Part shown: in pieces, positions 24,219-33,158 of the stretch | How the letters are laid out: every line of letters starts with the position of its first letter | Position numbering within the stretch: position 1 is the first letter of the stretch | DNA from: Novosphingobium sp. NDB2Meth1 | GTDB taxonomy: Bacteria; Pseudomonadota; Alphaproteobacteria; Sphingomonadales; Sphingomonadaceae | Assembly: GCF_900117425.1 (NCBI RefSeq) | Contig: NZ_FPEH01000032.1 | Location: 62,001 to 126,000 of the forward strand | Reading direction: 5' to 3' | Length of the DNA: 64,000 nucleotides | Program-made: the position numbers and the translations under genes | Notes under the pieces: model-generated | The model's database searches: none | What the model saw: only the letters and a program-made list of their open reading frames with translations | What the model was told of the DNA's origin: nothing

Positions 24219-25475
24219 ATGTCCGATCCCATTCCCGGCGCCAAGGACCACATCGATGCGGCCCGCAAACTGGCTGCAACGATCGACGACATTCCTGCCG
24301 ACACCGCGCTTCTGCCCATCGCCAAGGTCGGCGTGATCGGCGCAGGCACGATGGGCGGCGGCATCACGATGAACTTCCTCACCGCCGGCATCCCCGTCAC
24401 CATCGTCGAGATGACGCAGGAAGCGCTCGACCGCGGCGTCGCCACGATGCGCCGCAACTACGAGAACACCGTGAAGCGGGGCAAGATGGACGCCGCACTC
24501 GCCGAAGCCGCCATGGGCCGCCTGACGCCTTCGCTCGACTTCAAAGCCCTCGCCGATGCCGATCTGGTGATCGAGGCGGTCTACGAGAGCATGGACGTCA
24601 AGAAGGACGTCTTCGGCAAGCTCGACGCCATCGTGAAGCCGGGCGCGATCCTTGCGAGCAACACCAGCTACCTCGACGTCAACGAAATCGGCGCCAGCAC
24701 GAAGCGCCCCGAAGCCGTGCTCGGCATGCACTTCTTCTCACCCGCCAACGTGATGAAGCTGCTCGAAGTCGTGCGCGGCTCGGCTACCGCCAAGGACGTG
24801 CTCGCCACTGTGATGGCGCTGGCGGTGAAGATCGGCAAGGTCCCGGTCGTCTCGGGCGTCTGCCACGGCTTCATCGGCAATCGCATGTTAGCCAAGCGGC
24901 AGGAGCAGGCCAACGCGCTCATCATGGAAGGCGCGGACTACGCCGATGTCGACAACGCGCTGCTCGAATTCGGCTTCCCGATGGGGCCGTTCCAGATGGC
25001 GGACCTCGCCGGCCTCGACATCGGCTGGCACCGCGATCCCAATCGCATCGAGACGCTGCGCGAGGCGCTCTGCGCGCTGGGCCGCTGGGGCCAGAAGAAG
25101 AGCGCGGGCTTCTACGACTATGACGAGAACCGCCAGCGTACCCCCAGCGAGGTCACGCGCGGCCTGATCGCCGAATGGGCTGCCAAGGAAGGCAAGCCCC
25201 AGCTCAGCATCGACAGCCAAGAAATCCTCGAACGCCTGCTCTACCCGATGATCAGCGAAGGCGCGCTGATTCTCGAGGAAGGCATTTCGCAACGCGGATC
25301 GGACATCGATACCGTGTGGCTCAATGGCTACGGCTGGCCGGCGTGGACCGGCGGCCCGATGTATTGGGCAAACAACATCGGCCTGGGCACGGTCGTCGCC
25401 GGGCTTGAGAAGCATGGCTTGCCCGTTGCGCCGCTGCTGGCGAAGAAAGCCGCCGCTGGCGAAGGCTTCGACTGA
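24219..25475 (+). CDS. 3-hydroxyacyl-CoA dehydrogenase
   Basis: A 418-residue NAD-dependent L-3-hydroxyacyl-CoA dehydrogenase without a fused enoyl-CoA hydratase domain. The Rossmann motif VGVIGAGTMGGGI is at about 38-50, LASNTSYLDV and LGMHFFSPANVMKLLEVV contain the catalytic-region Ser and His, and VCHGFIGNRM starts the helical domain; a second helical repeat with WLNGYGWPAWTGGP completes the protein. It has an N-terminal extension of about 35 residues. AAAGGAGA precedes ATG 24219. With the ligase and thiolase that follow, it supplies the third step of a beta-oxidation round. Confidence 0.95.
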   Translation: MSDPIPGAKDHIDAARKLAATIDDIPADTALLPIAKVGVIGAGTMGGGITMNFLTAGIPVTIVEMTQEALDRGVATMRRNYENTVKRGKMDAALAEAAMGRLTPSLDFKALADADLVIEAVYESMDVKKDVFGKLDAIVKPGAILASNTSYLDVNEIGASTKRPEAVLGMHFFSPANVMKLLEVVRGSATAKDVLATVMALAVKIGKVPVVSGVCHGFIGNRMLAKRQEQANALIMEGADYADVDNALLEFGFPMGPFQMADLAGLDIGWHRDPNRIETLREALCALGRWGQKKSAGFYDYDENRQRTPSEVTRGLIAEWAAKEGKPQLSIDSQEILERLLYPMISEGALILEEGISQRGSDIDTVWLNGYGWPAWTGGPMYWANNIGLGTVVAGLEKHGLPVAPLLAKKAAAGEGFD

Positions 25476-25489
25476 GAAAGCAGGCGGCC

Positions 25490-27070
25490 ATGCAGATCGA
25501 GGACATTGTCGAGAGCCCGTTCATCCCGCTGAGCGTGATCCTGCGCGCCCATGCGGCGCGGCGGGGCGAAGCCATCGCGCTGGCGGATGAGACCTCCCGC
25601 CTTTCGTGGGCCGATCTCGACGCCATGCTCGACCGCGTGGCCGCTGCGCTCCAGCGCGAAGGGGTTCAGGCCAACGAACCCGTTGCCATCGCGGCGAGCA
25701 ATTCGGTGCGCACGGCGCTCGCCTTCCTCGGCGCGCTGCGGGCAGGGGCGGTTGCCGCACCGCTCACCTCAACCGCCGCGCCGCCGACCGTTCTCGCCAT
25801 GCTGGCCGACAGCACCAGCCGCGTGCTGCTGCTCGACAAGACGATGGCGGAAGGGCTGGCGGGCCTGCCTTTCCCGGCAAACGTCAAACGCATCGCGCTC
25901 GACGACAGCGATGCGGGCGTGCCTTTCTCCGAGTGGATCGTACCTCCGGGCACCAAGCCAGAAGAGCGCCTTCCGCAGCCCGAAGACCCGTTCAACATCA
26001 TCTACTCCTCGGGCACTACAGGGGTACCCAAGGGCATCGTCCAGTCGCACCAGATGCGCCACGAATATGCCCGGCGCACGATCGTCGGCGGCTATGACGA
26101 TGATACCGTCACTATCAATTCCACCCCGCTCTATTCGAACACCACGCTCGTCAGCTTCCTCCCCACGCTCACCGCGGCGGGCAAGGTCGTGCTGATGAAG
26201 AAGTTCGATGCACGCACGTTTCTTGAGCTCAGCGAGCGCGAGCGCGTCACCAACGCCATGCTGGTGCCGGTGCAGTACCGCCGGATCATGGAGCTGCCGG
26301 AGTTCGACAGCTTCGATCTTTCGTCCTACCGCCTCAAGGGCTGCACCTCCGCGCCCTTCCCGGCGTGGCTCAAGGCCGACGTGCTGAAGCGCTGGCCCGG
26401 CGGCCTTGTCGAAGGCTACGGCCTCACCGAAGGCGGCGCGACAACCACGCTCCTCGCGCACAAGTTCCCCAACAAGCTCCACACCGTCGGCCAGCCCTCG
26501 CCCGGCCACGTGATGAAAATCATCGACGAGCAGGGCAACGAGTTGCCGCAAGGCGAAGTCGGCGAAATCGTCGGCCGCTCCCCCATCATGATGAACGGTT
26601 ATCACGGCCAGCCCGCCAAGACGCGCGAGATGGAGTGGTTCGACAAGGACGGTGTGCGCTACATCCGCCACGGCGATATCGGCAAGTTCGACGAGGACGG
26701 CTTCCTCATCCTGATGGACCGCGCCAAGGACATGATCATTTCGGGCGGGTTCAACATCTTCCCGACGGACCTCGAGGCCGAATTGACCCGCCAGAGCGCC
26801 GTGAAGGAAGCGGCCGTCGTCGGCATTCCTTCCGATCAGTGGGGCGAGACCCCGCTCGCGGTCATCGTGCTTGCCGATCCAACTGCTGACCCGGAGGCGA
26901 TCCGCCTCGAAGCCAACCGCGCGCTCGGCAAGACCCAGCGCATTGCCCGCATCGAAGTGGTCGATGAACTGCCGCGCAGCCCCATCGGCAAAGTGCTCAA
27001 GCGCGAGCTGCGCGATCACTTCGGTGGTAACCCGATTGCCCAGAAGCCCGTACTCACACCGGATGCCTAA
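25490..27070 (+). CDS. AMP-dependent acyl-CoA ligase
   Basis: A 526-residue ANL-superfamily ligase. IIYSSGTTGVPKGIVQSH is the A3 core, EGYGLTEGGATTTL the A5 region, RHGDIGKFDEDGF the A7/hinge region, and PIGKVLKRELR holds the catalytic Lys. It is 15 bases downstream of the dehydrogenase and 12 upstream of the thiolase, so it is in the same transcript. Its sequence differs clearly from the ligase at 20142, so the two probably activate different acids (for example the intact substrate and a ring-cleavage product); that split is inference. Confidence 0.94.
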   Translation: MQIEDIVESPFIPLSVILRAHAARRGEAIALADETSRLSWADLDAMLDRVAAALQREGVQANEPVAIAASNSVRTALAFLGALRAGAVAAPLTSTAAPPTVLAMLADSTSRVLLLDKTMAEGLAGLPFPANVKRIALDDSDAGVPFSEWIVPPGTKPEERLPQPEDPFNIIYSSGTTGVPKGIVQSHQMRHEYARRTIVGGYDDDTVTINSTPLYSNTTLVSFLPTLTAAGKVVLMKKFDARTFLELSERERVTNAMLVPVQYRRIMELPEFDSFDLSSYRLKGCTSAPFPAWLKADVLKRWPGGLVEGYGLTEGGATTTLLAHKFPNKLHTVGQPSPGHVMKIIDEQGNELPQGEVGEIVGRSPIMMNGYHGQPAKTREMEWFDKDGVRYIRHGDIGKFDEDGFLILMDRAKDMIISGGFNIFPTDLEAELTRQSAVKEAAVVGIPSDQWGETPLAVIVLADPTADPEAIRLEANRALGKTQRIARIEVVDELPRSPIGKVLKRELRDHFGGNPIAQKPVLTPDA

Positions 27071-27081
27071 GGAGAAAACTA

Positions 27082-28257
27082 ATGCGTGATGCCGTAATCG
27101 TCGCCGCCGCCCGTACCCCCATCGGTCGCGCCTACAAGGGCGCGTTCAACGCCACTGCCGGCGCCACGCTCGGCGCGCTTTCCTTGGAAGCCGCCGTCGC
27201 GCGCGCCGGGATCGAAGGTGCCGAGGTTGACGACGTGGTGTGGGGCGCCGCGCTTCAGCAGGGCGCGCAGGCCGGCAACATCGCTCGCCAGGTCGCGCTG
27301 CGTGCGGGCCTTCCCGTCACCGTTTCGGGCATGAGCATGGACCGCCAGTGCTCATCGGGCCTGATGACCATCGCCACCGCCGCCAAGCAGATCATCGTCG
27401 ATCGCATGGATGTCGTCGCCGCGGGCGGCCAGGAATCGATCAGCCTCGTCCAGACCAAGGACATGCGCGTGATGCCCGACCGCAGCCTCGTTGCCATGCA
27501 CAATGCGGTCTACATGCCGATGCTGCAGACCGCCGAGACCGTCGGCAAGCGCTACAACATCAGCCGCGAGGCCTGCGACGAATACGCCCTGCAATCGCAG
27601 CAGCGCACTGCCGCCGCGCAAGCCGCCGGCAAGTTCGATGACGAGATCGTCGCTGCCAGCGCCTCGATGGGCGTGCAGAACAAGGAAACCGGCGAGATCA
27701 CGATGCACGACGTGACGCTCACCAAGGATGAGGGCAACCGGCCTTCGACTACCCTCGAGAACCTGCAGGCACTGAAGCCCGTGATCGAGGGCGGCATCGT
27801 GACGGCGGGCAACGCCAGCCAGCTGTCGGACGGTTCCGCCGCCGTGGTGCTGATGGAAGCGGGTGTCGCCGCGCAGAAGGGCCTCACCCCGCTTGGCCGC
27901 TATGTCGGCATGGCGGCGGCAGGCACCGAGCCCGATGAGATGGGCATCGGCCCGGTCTTCGCGATCCCGGCACTGCTCAAGCGCTTCGGTCTCAAGATGG
28001 ATGACATCGGCCTGTGGGAGCTAAACGAGGCTTTCGCGGTGCAGGTGCTCTATTGCCGCGACAAGCTCGGCATTCCGAACGAACTCCTCAACGTCAACGG
28101 CGGTTCGATCTCGATCGGCCACCCCTACGGCATGACCGGCGCGCGCTGCACGATGCATGCGCTGATCGAAGGCAAGCGCCGGGGCGCGAAATACGTCGTC
28201 GTCACGATGTGCGTCGGCGGCGGCATGGGCGCGGCGGGGCTGTTCGAAGTCCTCTGA
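27082..28257 (+). CDS. Acetyl-CoA acetyltransferase (thiolase)
   Basis: A 391-residue degradative thiolase with the complete active site: nucleophilic Cys in MDRQCSSGLMT (about 90), NEAFAVQ, the His of GHPYGMTGAR, and the second Cys in CVGGGMGAAGLFE. AAGGAG lies 8 bases before ATG 27082. It closes the beta-oxidation run that begins with the thioesterase at 22130. A hairpin between this gene and the next (28265-28295) probably lowers read-through. Confidence 0.95.
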   Translation: MRDAVIVAAARTPIGRAYKGAFNATAGATLGALSLEAAVARAGIEGAEVDDVVWGAALQQGAQAGNIARQVALRAGLPVTVSGMSMDRQCSSGLMTIATAAKQIIVDRMDVVAAGGQESISLVQTKDMRVMPDRSLVAMHNAVYMPMLQTAETVGKRYNISREACDEYALQSQQRTAAAQAAGKFDDEIVAASASMGVQNKETGEITMHDVTLTKDEGNRPSTTLENLQALKPVIEGGIVTAGNASQLSDGSAAVVLMEAGVAAQKGLTPLGRYVGMAAAGTEPDEMGIGPVFAIPALLKRFGLKMDDIGLWELNEAFAVQVLYCRDKLGIPNELLNVNGGSISIGHPYGMTGARCTMHALIEGKRRGAKYVVVTMCVGGGMGAAGLFEVL

Positions 28258-28264
28258 GGCATCG

Positions 28265-28298
28265 GCGCGGCGCTTGCCCAGTGGCAGCGCCGCGCTTA
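28265..28298 (+). terminator. Hairpin between thiolase and HD-domain genes
   Basis: GCGCGGCGCT (28265-28274) and AGCGCCGCGC (28286-28295) are exact complements around an 11-base loop. Only TT follows, so it is a weak or Rho-assisted terminator or attenuator. Confidence 0.45.
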
Positions 28299-28309
28299 CC
28301 CTCCTGCAT

Positions 28310-29044
28310 ATGACCGACGACAACCGCCCCTGGCCGCAGGACGGCCGCGAACGCCTGATCTATCCTTCGCCGGTCGGCTGGAAGGGCACCGATTTCGTCG
28401 ACAACGAGGGCGAACTGCTCAAGCGCCTGAACCCCAAGACGGTGTTCATGATGGGCGACAACCCCGCCCTGCCGCGCATGCCCGAGCGCCCGCGCCTGAT
28501 GGATTTCTTCCGCTGCCGCTTCGGCGACATCACCGTGCGCCACCTTCTCGTCAGCGCCAAGCGCGCGCTGGATGACGGGCTGCCGGAAAAGGTCGTCATG
28601 GCCTGCCTGCTGCACGACATTTCCAACGGCTGCCTGATCCGCTGCGACCACGGCTACTGGAGCGCGCAGCTGGTCGAGCCCTATGTCGATCCCGAAGTCG
28701 CCTTCGCGGTGAAGTACCACCAGGCACTGCGCTACGTGCCCGATGAAAGCGTCGGCTACACCTATCCCGAAAGCTACCACGCCTTCTTCGGCCCGGACTA
28801 TCAGGTGCCGGACTACCTCCTGCGCGATGCCGAATATGCGAAGAACCACAAGTGGTACATGACCGCGCGGCAGATGACGCTCTACGACACCTACTTCTTC
28901 GACGATTTCCCGGTGGTGCAGCCGGAGGAGCTGGAAGACGTGATCGGGCGGAACTTCAGGGAGCCGGCGGAAGGGCTGGGCTTCGATGGCTCACCGACGG
29001 CGCATATGTGGCGCACGATGATCTGGCCGAATAATTTTTTGTGA
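28310..29044 (+). CDS. HD-domain hydrolase-like protein
   Basis: A 244-residue protein with an HD-type metal site: DITVRHLLVSAKRALDDGLP carries the first His, CLLHDISNG the HD pair, and VKYHQALRY plus later Asp residues complete the pattern. Such proteins hydrolyse phosphate esters or, in HD-oxygenase relatives (myo-inositol oxygenase, PhnZ), oxidise C-H bonds using a di-iron site. The N-terminal part (RLIYPSPVGWKGTDFVDNEG) is not one I recognise. The start ATG 28310 has no clear ribosome-binding site. Its place after beta-oxidation genes does not define a substrate. Confidence 0.72.
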   Translation: MTDDNRPWPQDGRERLIYPSPVGWKGTDFVDNEGELLKRLNPKTVFMMGDNPALPRMPERPRLMDFFRCRFGDITVRHLLVSAKRALDDGLPEKVVMACLLHDISNGCLIRCDHGYWSAQLVEPYVDPEVAFAVKYHQALRYVPDESVGYTYPESYHAFFGPDYQVPDYLLRDAEYAKNHKWYMTARQMTLYDTYFFDDFPVVQPEELEDVIGRNFREPAEGLGFDGSPTAHMWRTMIWPNNFL

Positions 29045-29185
29045 GGGAGTGGCTGCATTCGTCGTCGAGGAGCTGAAAGCTGTCTGTCTGGATACGACCC
29101 CATTGCGGACGTTCAGAACGCCTCAGCTTTCGCCCGTTTCAACCATCAAAGGATGGTCCGGCCATACACCCGTTAAGGGGCCTTC

Positions 29186-29208
29186 AACCTGCCCTGACAT
29201 GGCAGGTT
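29186..29208. terminator. Hairpin between convergent genes
   Basis: AACCTGCC (29186-29193) and GGCAGGTT (29201-29208) pair around a 7-base loop, between the HD gene (ends 29044) and the TrmO-like gene (ends 29214). The rest of this 169-base gap shows nothing recognisable and is A+T-richer than its neighbours. Confidence 0.45.
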
Positions 29209-29213
29209 TGCTG

Positions 29214-29675
29214 TCACCAATAGCGCGCCATTAGCTCGCCCACCCACGCGGGCTGACGCACGTCGCCACGCGGCAGAAACTCCCGCATCACTGGCTTGAT
29301 ATCGACCACCGGCGTCCCGCTGATCGCATCCAGTCCTTCGACATGAAGCATGGTGCCTTCCACTGACACGATCTTGCAGACCGTGACCCCGAGCCGGTTC
29401 GGCCGGTTCTTTCCGCGCTGGGCGAAAATGCCCGTCAGCGGCCAGTCCTTGCGGCCACGCGGGTAGCGCGCGCCTGTTTCAATCTTGTCCGGAGCAACCT
29501 TGTCGAACACGAAGACGATCTCGACATGGCTGAAGGCGTCAAGTCCGGCTAGAGCCTCGGGGCCGAACTGCTCGGTGTCGAGCGCGATGACTGACCGGCT
29601 TGCCCCCCAGGCATCATCGATCGGATCGACCCTGCCGCCCTGCACATGGCCGATAGCCTTGATCTGATAATCCAT
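29214..29675 (-). CDS. TrmO/TsaA-like tRNA methyltransferase domain protein
   Basis: A 153-residue beta-barrel protein of the UPF0066/TrmO_N family, which in E. coli N6-methylates t6A37 of some tRNAs with S-adenosylmethionine. Signature stretches are the N-terminal IKAIGHVQGGR, FSHVEIVFVF, GIFAQRGKNRPNRLGV and LDAISGTPVVDIKP. It has only the core domain and lacks the C-terminal extension of E. coli TrmO. Its ATG follows the stop of the GNAT gene directly (TGAATG), so the two are co-translated. Confidence 0.82.
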   Translation of the reverse strand: MDYQIKAIGHVQGGRVDPIDDAWGASRSVIALDTEQFGPEALAGLDAFSHVEIVFVFDKVAPDKIETGARYPRGRKDWPLTGIFAQRGKNRPNRLGVTVCKIVSVEGTMLHVEGLDAISGTPVVDIKPVMREFLPRGDVRQPAWVGELMARYW

Positions 29676-30122
29676 TCAGGCCCCCTCCTGAAAAACAAAC
29701 AGCACCGGCTGCGCATCGCGGTCGTCCTCGTCAGCATCGACTGTACCGCCAGCCGAGGCATAGAGCGCTTTGGCTGGCGCATTGCCGTTTTCCGTCACCA
29801 CCCATGCGGTATGGCAGCCGATCGACCGACCATGCGAAAGCAGACAATCGAGAATGCGCCTGCCAAGCCCGCGCCCCTGATGCGTCGGCGCCACGCCGAC
29901 CTCGTTGATCCATAGCTCGGCAGGCTTGTCGGGATGAATATAGTCGACGCCCGAGGCAAACCCGACGATCACGCCATCATCGATCCCGACGGCGATATGG
30001 TGGCGCGGGTCAGCCAGAAAGGCAGCCACATATTCGGGATTGATCGGCTCGTCGAAAACGTCGTCCGCAATGCTGCTGAACAGTTGGGCATCGCGGATCG
30101 TCAGAATTCGGATATCGACCAT
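29676..30122 (-). CDS. GNAT family N-acetyltransferase
   Basis: A 148-residue acetyltransferase. The acetyl-CoA-binding motif A is VAPTHQGRGLGRRIL (Q/RxxGxG/A), preceded by the strand ELWINEV and followed by the strand HTAWVVTENGNAPAKALYASAG. The N-terminal part (FDEPINPEYVAAFLADPRHHIAVG) resembles the AAC(3)-I-like subgroup, but resistance cannot be inferred. ATG 30122 is chosen because the longer frame adds an unconserved tail. The ribosome-binding site is weak. Confidence 0.83.
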   Translation of the reverse strand: MVDIRILTIRDAQLFSSIADDVFDEPINPEYVAAFLADPRHHIAVGIDDGVIVGFASGVDYIHPDKPAELWINEVGVAPTHQGRGLGRRILDCLLSHGRSIGCHTAWVVTENGNAPAKALYASAGGTVDADEDDRDAQPVLFVFQEGA

Positions 30123-30399
30123 GACTGCGCTACCATGAACACGAGGCCGTGAGTCCGCAAGCAATAGGCAAGGCGCGACAGGTGATCGAGCCACATTCCC
30201 GCTTCAGGCTCTTTGCCCCAATAAGCCGTCATTCAGCTTCCCACCCAATTCCCGTCAAAACAACCCGAAGTTTCGATCCTCAAAACCTGCCATCACCCTG
30301 GAGTTGATCAGGGGTTCCGCTATTGCGGCACTGCGCTGACCCGGAAGAAAAGCCAAACCCGTGTCAAGCACGGGGCGACGAAGGGGTGGGTACGTTTCC
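30123..30399. other. 277-base intergenic region
   Basis: Upstream of the GNAT gene and downstream of the DUF983 gene, both leftward. Its only recognisable content is the short repeat at 30358-30380, which is the reverse complement of the one at 14491-14513. It is A+T-richer than surrounding coding sequence and may carry the GNAT-trmO-like promoter; I could not place one. Confidence 0.5.
30358..30380. repeat. Short repeat, reverse-complement copy of 14491-14513
   Basis: Contains CCCGTGTCAAGCACGGGG followed by CGACG. One central base differs from the copy at 14491-14513. The CCCGTG/CACGGG arms form a small hairpin. Confidence 0.75.
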
Positions 30400-30825
30400 T
30401 TACGCCACCCCAGCCTCGGCCTTCCCCGAATGCCCGGCAAAGCCCTGCATTCCCAGCCACCACTGCAGCGCGATCACGCCGCCCTTGGCCGGGCGCAGGA
30501 TCGTGGCGATCAGCGCGGCGGCCATGGTGAGCGCGATCAGCATCATCGCCCATGCCGGCAGGGTCTCCATCTTGCCGAGGCCGATGATCACCGGCGCCAT
30601 CAGGTGCCCGGTGAGGAGGATCGCGATATAGGGCGGGAAGTCATCCGCCGCGTGCAGCGTCCAGTTCTGCCCGCACATCCGGCAGCGCTCGACCGGCTTC
30701 AGCCCGCCTGCGAACAGATGCGTGCCCCCGCAGCGGGGGCACTTGCCCGAAGCGCCGCGCAGGATGGCAGCGCCTGCGCTATGCGGCAGGATCGCGGGGT
30801 CCAGCGGGAGGGCAGCGTTCGGCAT
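30400..30825 (-). CDS. DUF983 membrane protein
   Basis: A 141-residue protein. Two zinc-ribbon-like pairs, KCPRCGGTHLF and RCRMCGQNW, precede two hydrophobic segments (PYIAILLTGHLMAPVIIGL and MLIALTMAAALIATIL). This is the DUF983 layout, whose function is unknown; members often sit near cytochrome oxidase genes, which are not seen here. ATG 30825 lies 8 bases after the der stop codon, so it is probably co-transcribed with der. Confidence 0.85.
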   Translation of the reverse strand: MPNAALPLDPAILPHSAGAAILRGASGKCPRCGGTHLFAGGLKPVERCRMCGQNWTLHAADDFPPYIAILLTGHLMAPVIIGLGKMETLPAWAMMLIALTMAAALIATILRPAKGGVIALQWWLGMQGFAGHSGKAEAGVA

Positions 30826-30833
30826 GGCGCGTT

Positions 30834-32231
30834 CTATTTCTTCGCGAACGGGTTGGTCGGGCTGCGCAAGGTCAGCCGGATCGGCACCGCATCGAAACCC
30901 AGTTCACGGCGGATGCCGTTCACCAGATAGCGCCGATAGCTTTCCGGCAGCTGATCGAGCCGCGTGCCGAACATCACGAAGCTGGGCGGGCGGGTGCGTG
31001 CCTGCGTGATGTAGCGCAGCTTGATCCGCTTGCCGCCCGGCGCCGGCGGCGGATTGGCGGCGAGGGCATCATCGAACCAGCGGTTGAGCGCCGAAGTCGG
31101 CACGCGCTTCGACCAGGCCGCGCGGATATCGAAGGCGGCGGTGAGCATCTGGTCGAGCCCCTTGCCCGTTCGCGCCGAGACCGCGAGCAGCGGCACGCCG
31201 CGCACTTGCGCCAGGCCTTCATCGAGCGCCGCGCGCACGCCGTTGAACAGCGCCGAAGGGTCCTCGGCCACGTCCCACTTGTTGATCGCGATCATCAGCG
31301 CGCGGCCTTCCTCGAGCACCAGCGAGGCGATCTTGAGGTCCTGATGTTCAAGCCCGCGCGTCGCATCGAGCAGCAGCACGACGACTTCGGCAAAATCGAT
31401 GGCGCGGCGGGCATCGGCGACCGAGAGCTTCTCCAGCTTTTCGACGACCTGCGCCTTCTTGCGCATCCCCGCGGTGTCGATCAGTCGCACCGGGCGATAG
31501 GCATCGCTCGCCGGATCGAACCACTGCCAGTCGATCGCGATCGAATCGCGCGTGATCCCGGCCTCGGGGCCCGTCAGCAGCCGGTTCTCGCCGAGCAGCT
31601 TGTTGATGAGGGTCGACTTGCCCGCATTGGGGCGCCCGACGATGGCGAGCTTGAGGACCGATTCGGGATCGAACTCCTCCTCCTCCTCCGCGCCTTCCGG
31701 CGGCGGGCCAGCGTCATCGTCGTCGTCCTCGGACGCGCCTTCGATATGCGGACGCAGCACCTCGAACAGATCGGCGAGGCCCTGCCCGTGCTCTGCGGAA
31801 AACGCCACCGGCTCGCCAAAGCCCAGCGCGAAGGCATCGTAGAGCCCCGGATCGCCCGCGCGCCCCTCGGCCTTGTTGGCCATGAGTACGATGGGAATGC
31901 GGCTTGAGCGCAGATAGCGCGCGATTTCCTCGTCGAGCGGGGTCACGCCCGCGCGCGCGTCGATCACGAACAGGGCAACGTCGGCGCCGATCAGCGAGGC
32001 TTCGGTCTGCTGACGCATGCGGCCCGGCAGCGTCTCCGGATCAAGGTCTTCCCAGCCCGCCGTATCGACGATGGTGAACTTCAGGCCGAGCAGATCGGCA
32101 TCGCCAAAGCGGCGGTCGCGCGTCACGCCCGGCTGGTCGTCGACGAGCGCGAGCTTCTTGCCGACCAGCCGATTGAACAGCGTCGATTTGCCGACGTTGG
32201 GCCGGCCGATAATGATAACCTGGGGCAGCAT
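30834..32231 (-). CDS. der: Ribosome-assembly GTPase Der
   Basis: A 465-residue GTPase with two tandem G domains, required for 50S subunit maturation. The first domain has GRPNVGKS (8-15), DTAGW and NKAEG; an acidic linker (DDDDDAG...EEEEE) separates it from the second domain with GRPNAGKS, DTAGM and NKWD. The C-terminal KH-like domain follows (RIKLRYITQARTRPPSFVMF). The acidic linker of about 20 residues is longer than in E. coli Der but usual for alphaproteobacteria. Confidence 0.97.
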   Translation of the reverse strand: MLPQVIIIGRPNVGKSTLFNRLVGKKLALVDDQPGVTRDRRFGDADLLGLKFTIVDTAGWEDLDPETLPGRMRQQTEASLIGADVALFVIDARAGVTPLDEEIARYLRSSRIPIVLMANKAEGRAGDPGLYDAFALGFGEPVAFSAEHGQGLADLFEVLRPHIEGASEDDDDDAGPPPEGAEEEEEFDPESVLKLAIVGRPNAGKSTLINKLLGENRLLTGPEAGITRDSIAIDWQWFDPASDAYRPVRLIDTAGMRKKAQVVEKLEKLSVADARRAIDFAEVVVLLLDATRGLEHQDLKIASLVLEEGRALMIAINKWDVAEDPSALFNGVRAALDEGLAQVRGVPLLAVSARTGKGLDQMLTAAFDIRAAWSKRVPTSALNRWFDDALAANPPPAPGGKRIKLRYITQARTRPPSFVMFGTRLDQLPESYRRYLVNGIRRELGFDAVPIRLTLRSPTNPFAKK

Positions 32232-32364
32232 GGCCCTCCCGTGGCCCCAACGGCAGCGGAACGCAAGCGCAGCGTGGATCCCCGGCGCGCGCCCGCCCGC
32301 GTCAAGGATGCATTAACCAGCTTCAATTCAGCCGCTTTAACCACGCGACGGCAATGGTGCCTGC

Positions 32365-33147
32365 ATGAGCCCGGCATCTCTGCGACTCGCACTCCTTCTT
32401 CTGCTCGCCGCAGTGCCGCCGATGGCGCAGGCGCGCCCGATTGCGCCTCATCCGGCAGGTGCAAGCGATGATGATGCCAGTGATTTCGGGCGAGATTTCG
32501 CCCTTCCCTACATCCAGTGCGTGCCCTATGCGCGCAAAGTTTCCGGCATTCAGCTCTATGGCGATGCGCATACCTGGTGGGATCAGGCCGCCGGCCGTTA
32601 TGCACGCGGCACCCGGCCCAAGGTTGGCGCGGTCATGGCCTTCCGCCCCTATGGCGCGATGCAGTTGGGCCATGTCGCTGCCGTCAGCCGCATTGTCGAT
32701 TCGCGCACGATCCTTTTGCGCCACGCCAACTGGTCGCCCATCGATGGCCGCCGCGGCCAGCCTGAAGACAACGTTCGCGCGGTAGACGTCTCACCCGACA
32801 ACGACTGGAGCGAAGTCCGCGTGTGGTACGCCCCGCTCGGCGGCCTCGGCACCACGCACTGGCCGGTTGAGGGCTTCATTTACAACAAGAAACCACTCGC
32901 GAACGAACGGCTGACGGTGCTGGCGTCGGCCGACGCACCCAAGGCGACCTACACCTCGCGCATCGGCCCCGATTTCCTCAAGGGTATCGTGCCCGAAACG
33001 AGCCGGACAGCGGCGCGCAAACCGCTGACCGCGCGCGTTGTGGTGAAGGCCGAGCCCAAGCCGCGCGAGGAAGACCGCACTTTGGCGGTCTCCCCCAGCC
33101 TCGCCCGCGATCCCATCGGCCGTATCATCGCCGCCCGCGTGCGCTGA
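32365..33147 (+). CDS. Exported CHAP-domain amidase/peptidase
   Basis: A 260-residue protein with a signal peptide (about residues 1-23, ending MAQA). The CHAP domain follows, with the nucleophile in QCVPYARKVSG, the His in GHVAAVSRI, and LRHANW supplying the third polar residue. CHAP enzymes cut peptidoglycan cross-links or stem peptides in the periplasm. The tail after about residue 170 is basic and unstructured (KPLTARVVVKAEPKPREE). It is divergent from der, with 133 bases between. Confidence 0.88.
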   Translation: MSPASLRLALLLLLAAVPPMAQARPIAPHPAGASDDDASDFGRDFALPYIQCVPYARKVSGIQLYGDAHTWWDQAAGRYARGTRPKVGAVMAFRPYGAMQLGHVAAVSRIVDSRTILLRHANWSPIDGRRGQPEDNVRAVDVSPDNDWSEVRVWYAPLGGLGTTHWPVEGFIYNKKPLANERLTVLASADAPKATYTSRIGPDFLKGIVPETSRTAARKPLTARVVVKAEPKPREEDRTLAVSPSLARDPIGRIIAARVR

Positions 33148-33158
33148 GCGGCGGCCCC

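Noticed and set aside
29676..30122. Aminoglycoside 3-N-acetyltransferase resistance gene
   Set aside because: Only general similarity of layout to the AAC(3)-I group; the sequence supports a GNAT protein and nothing more.
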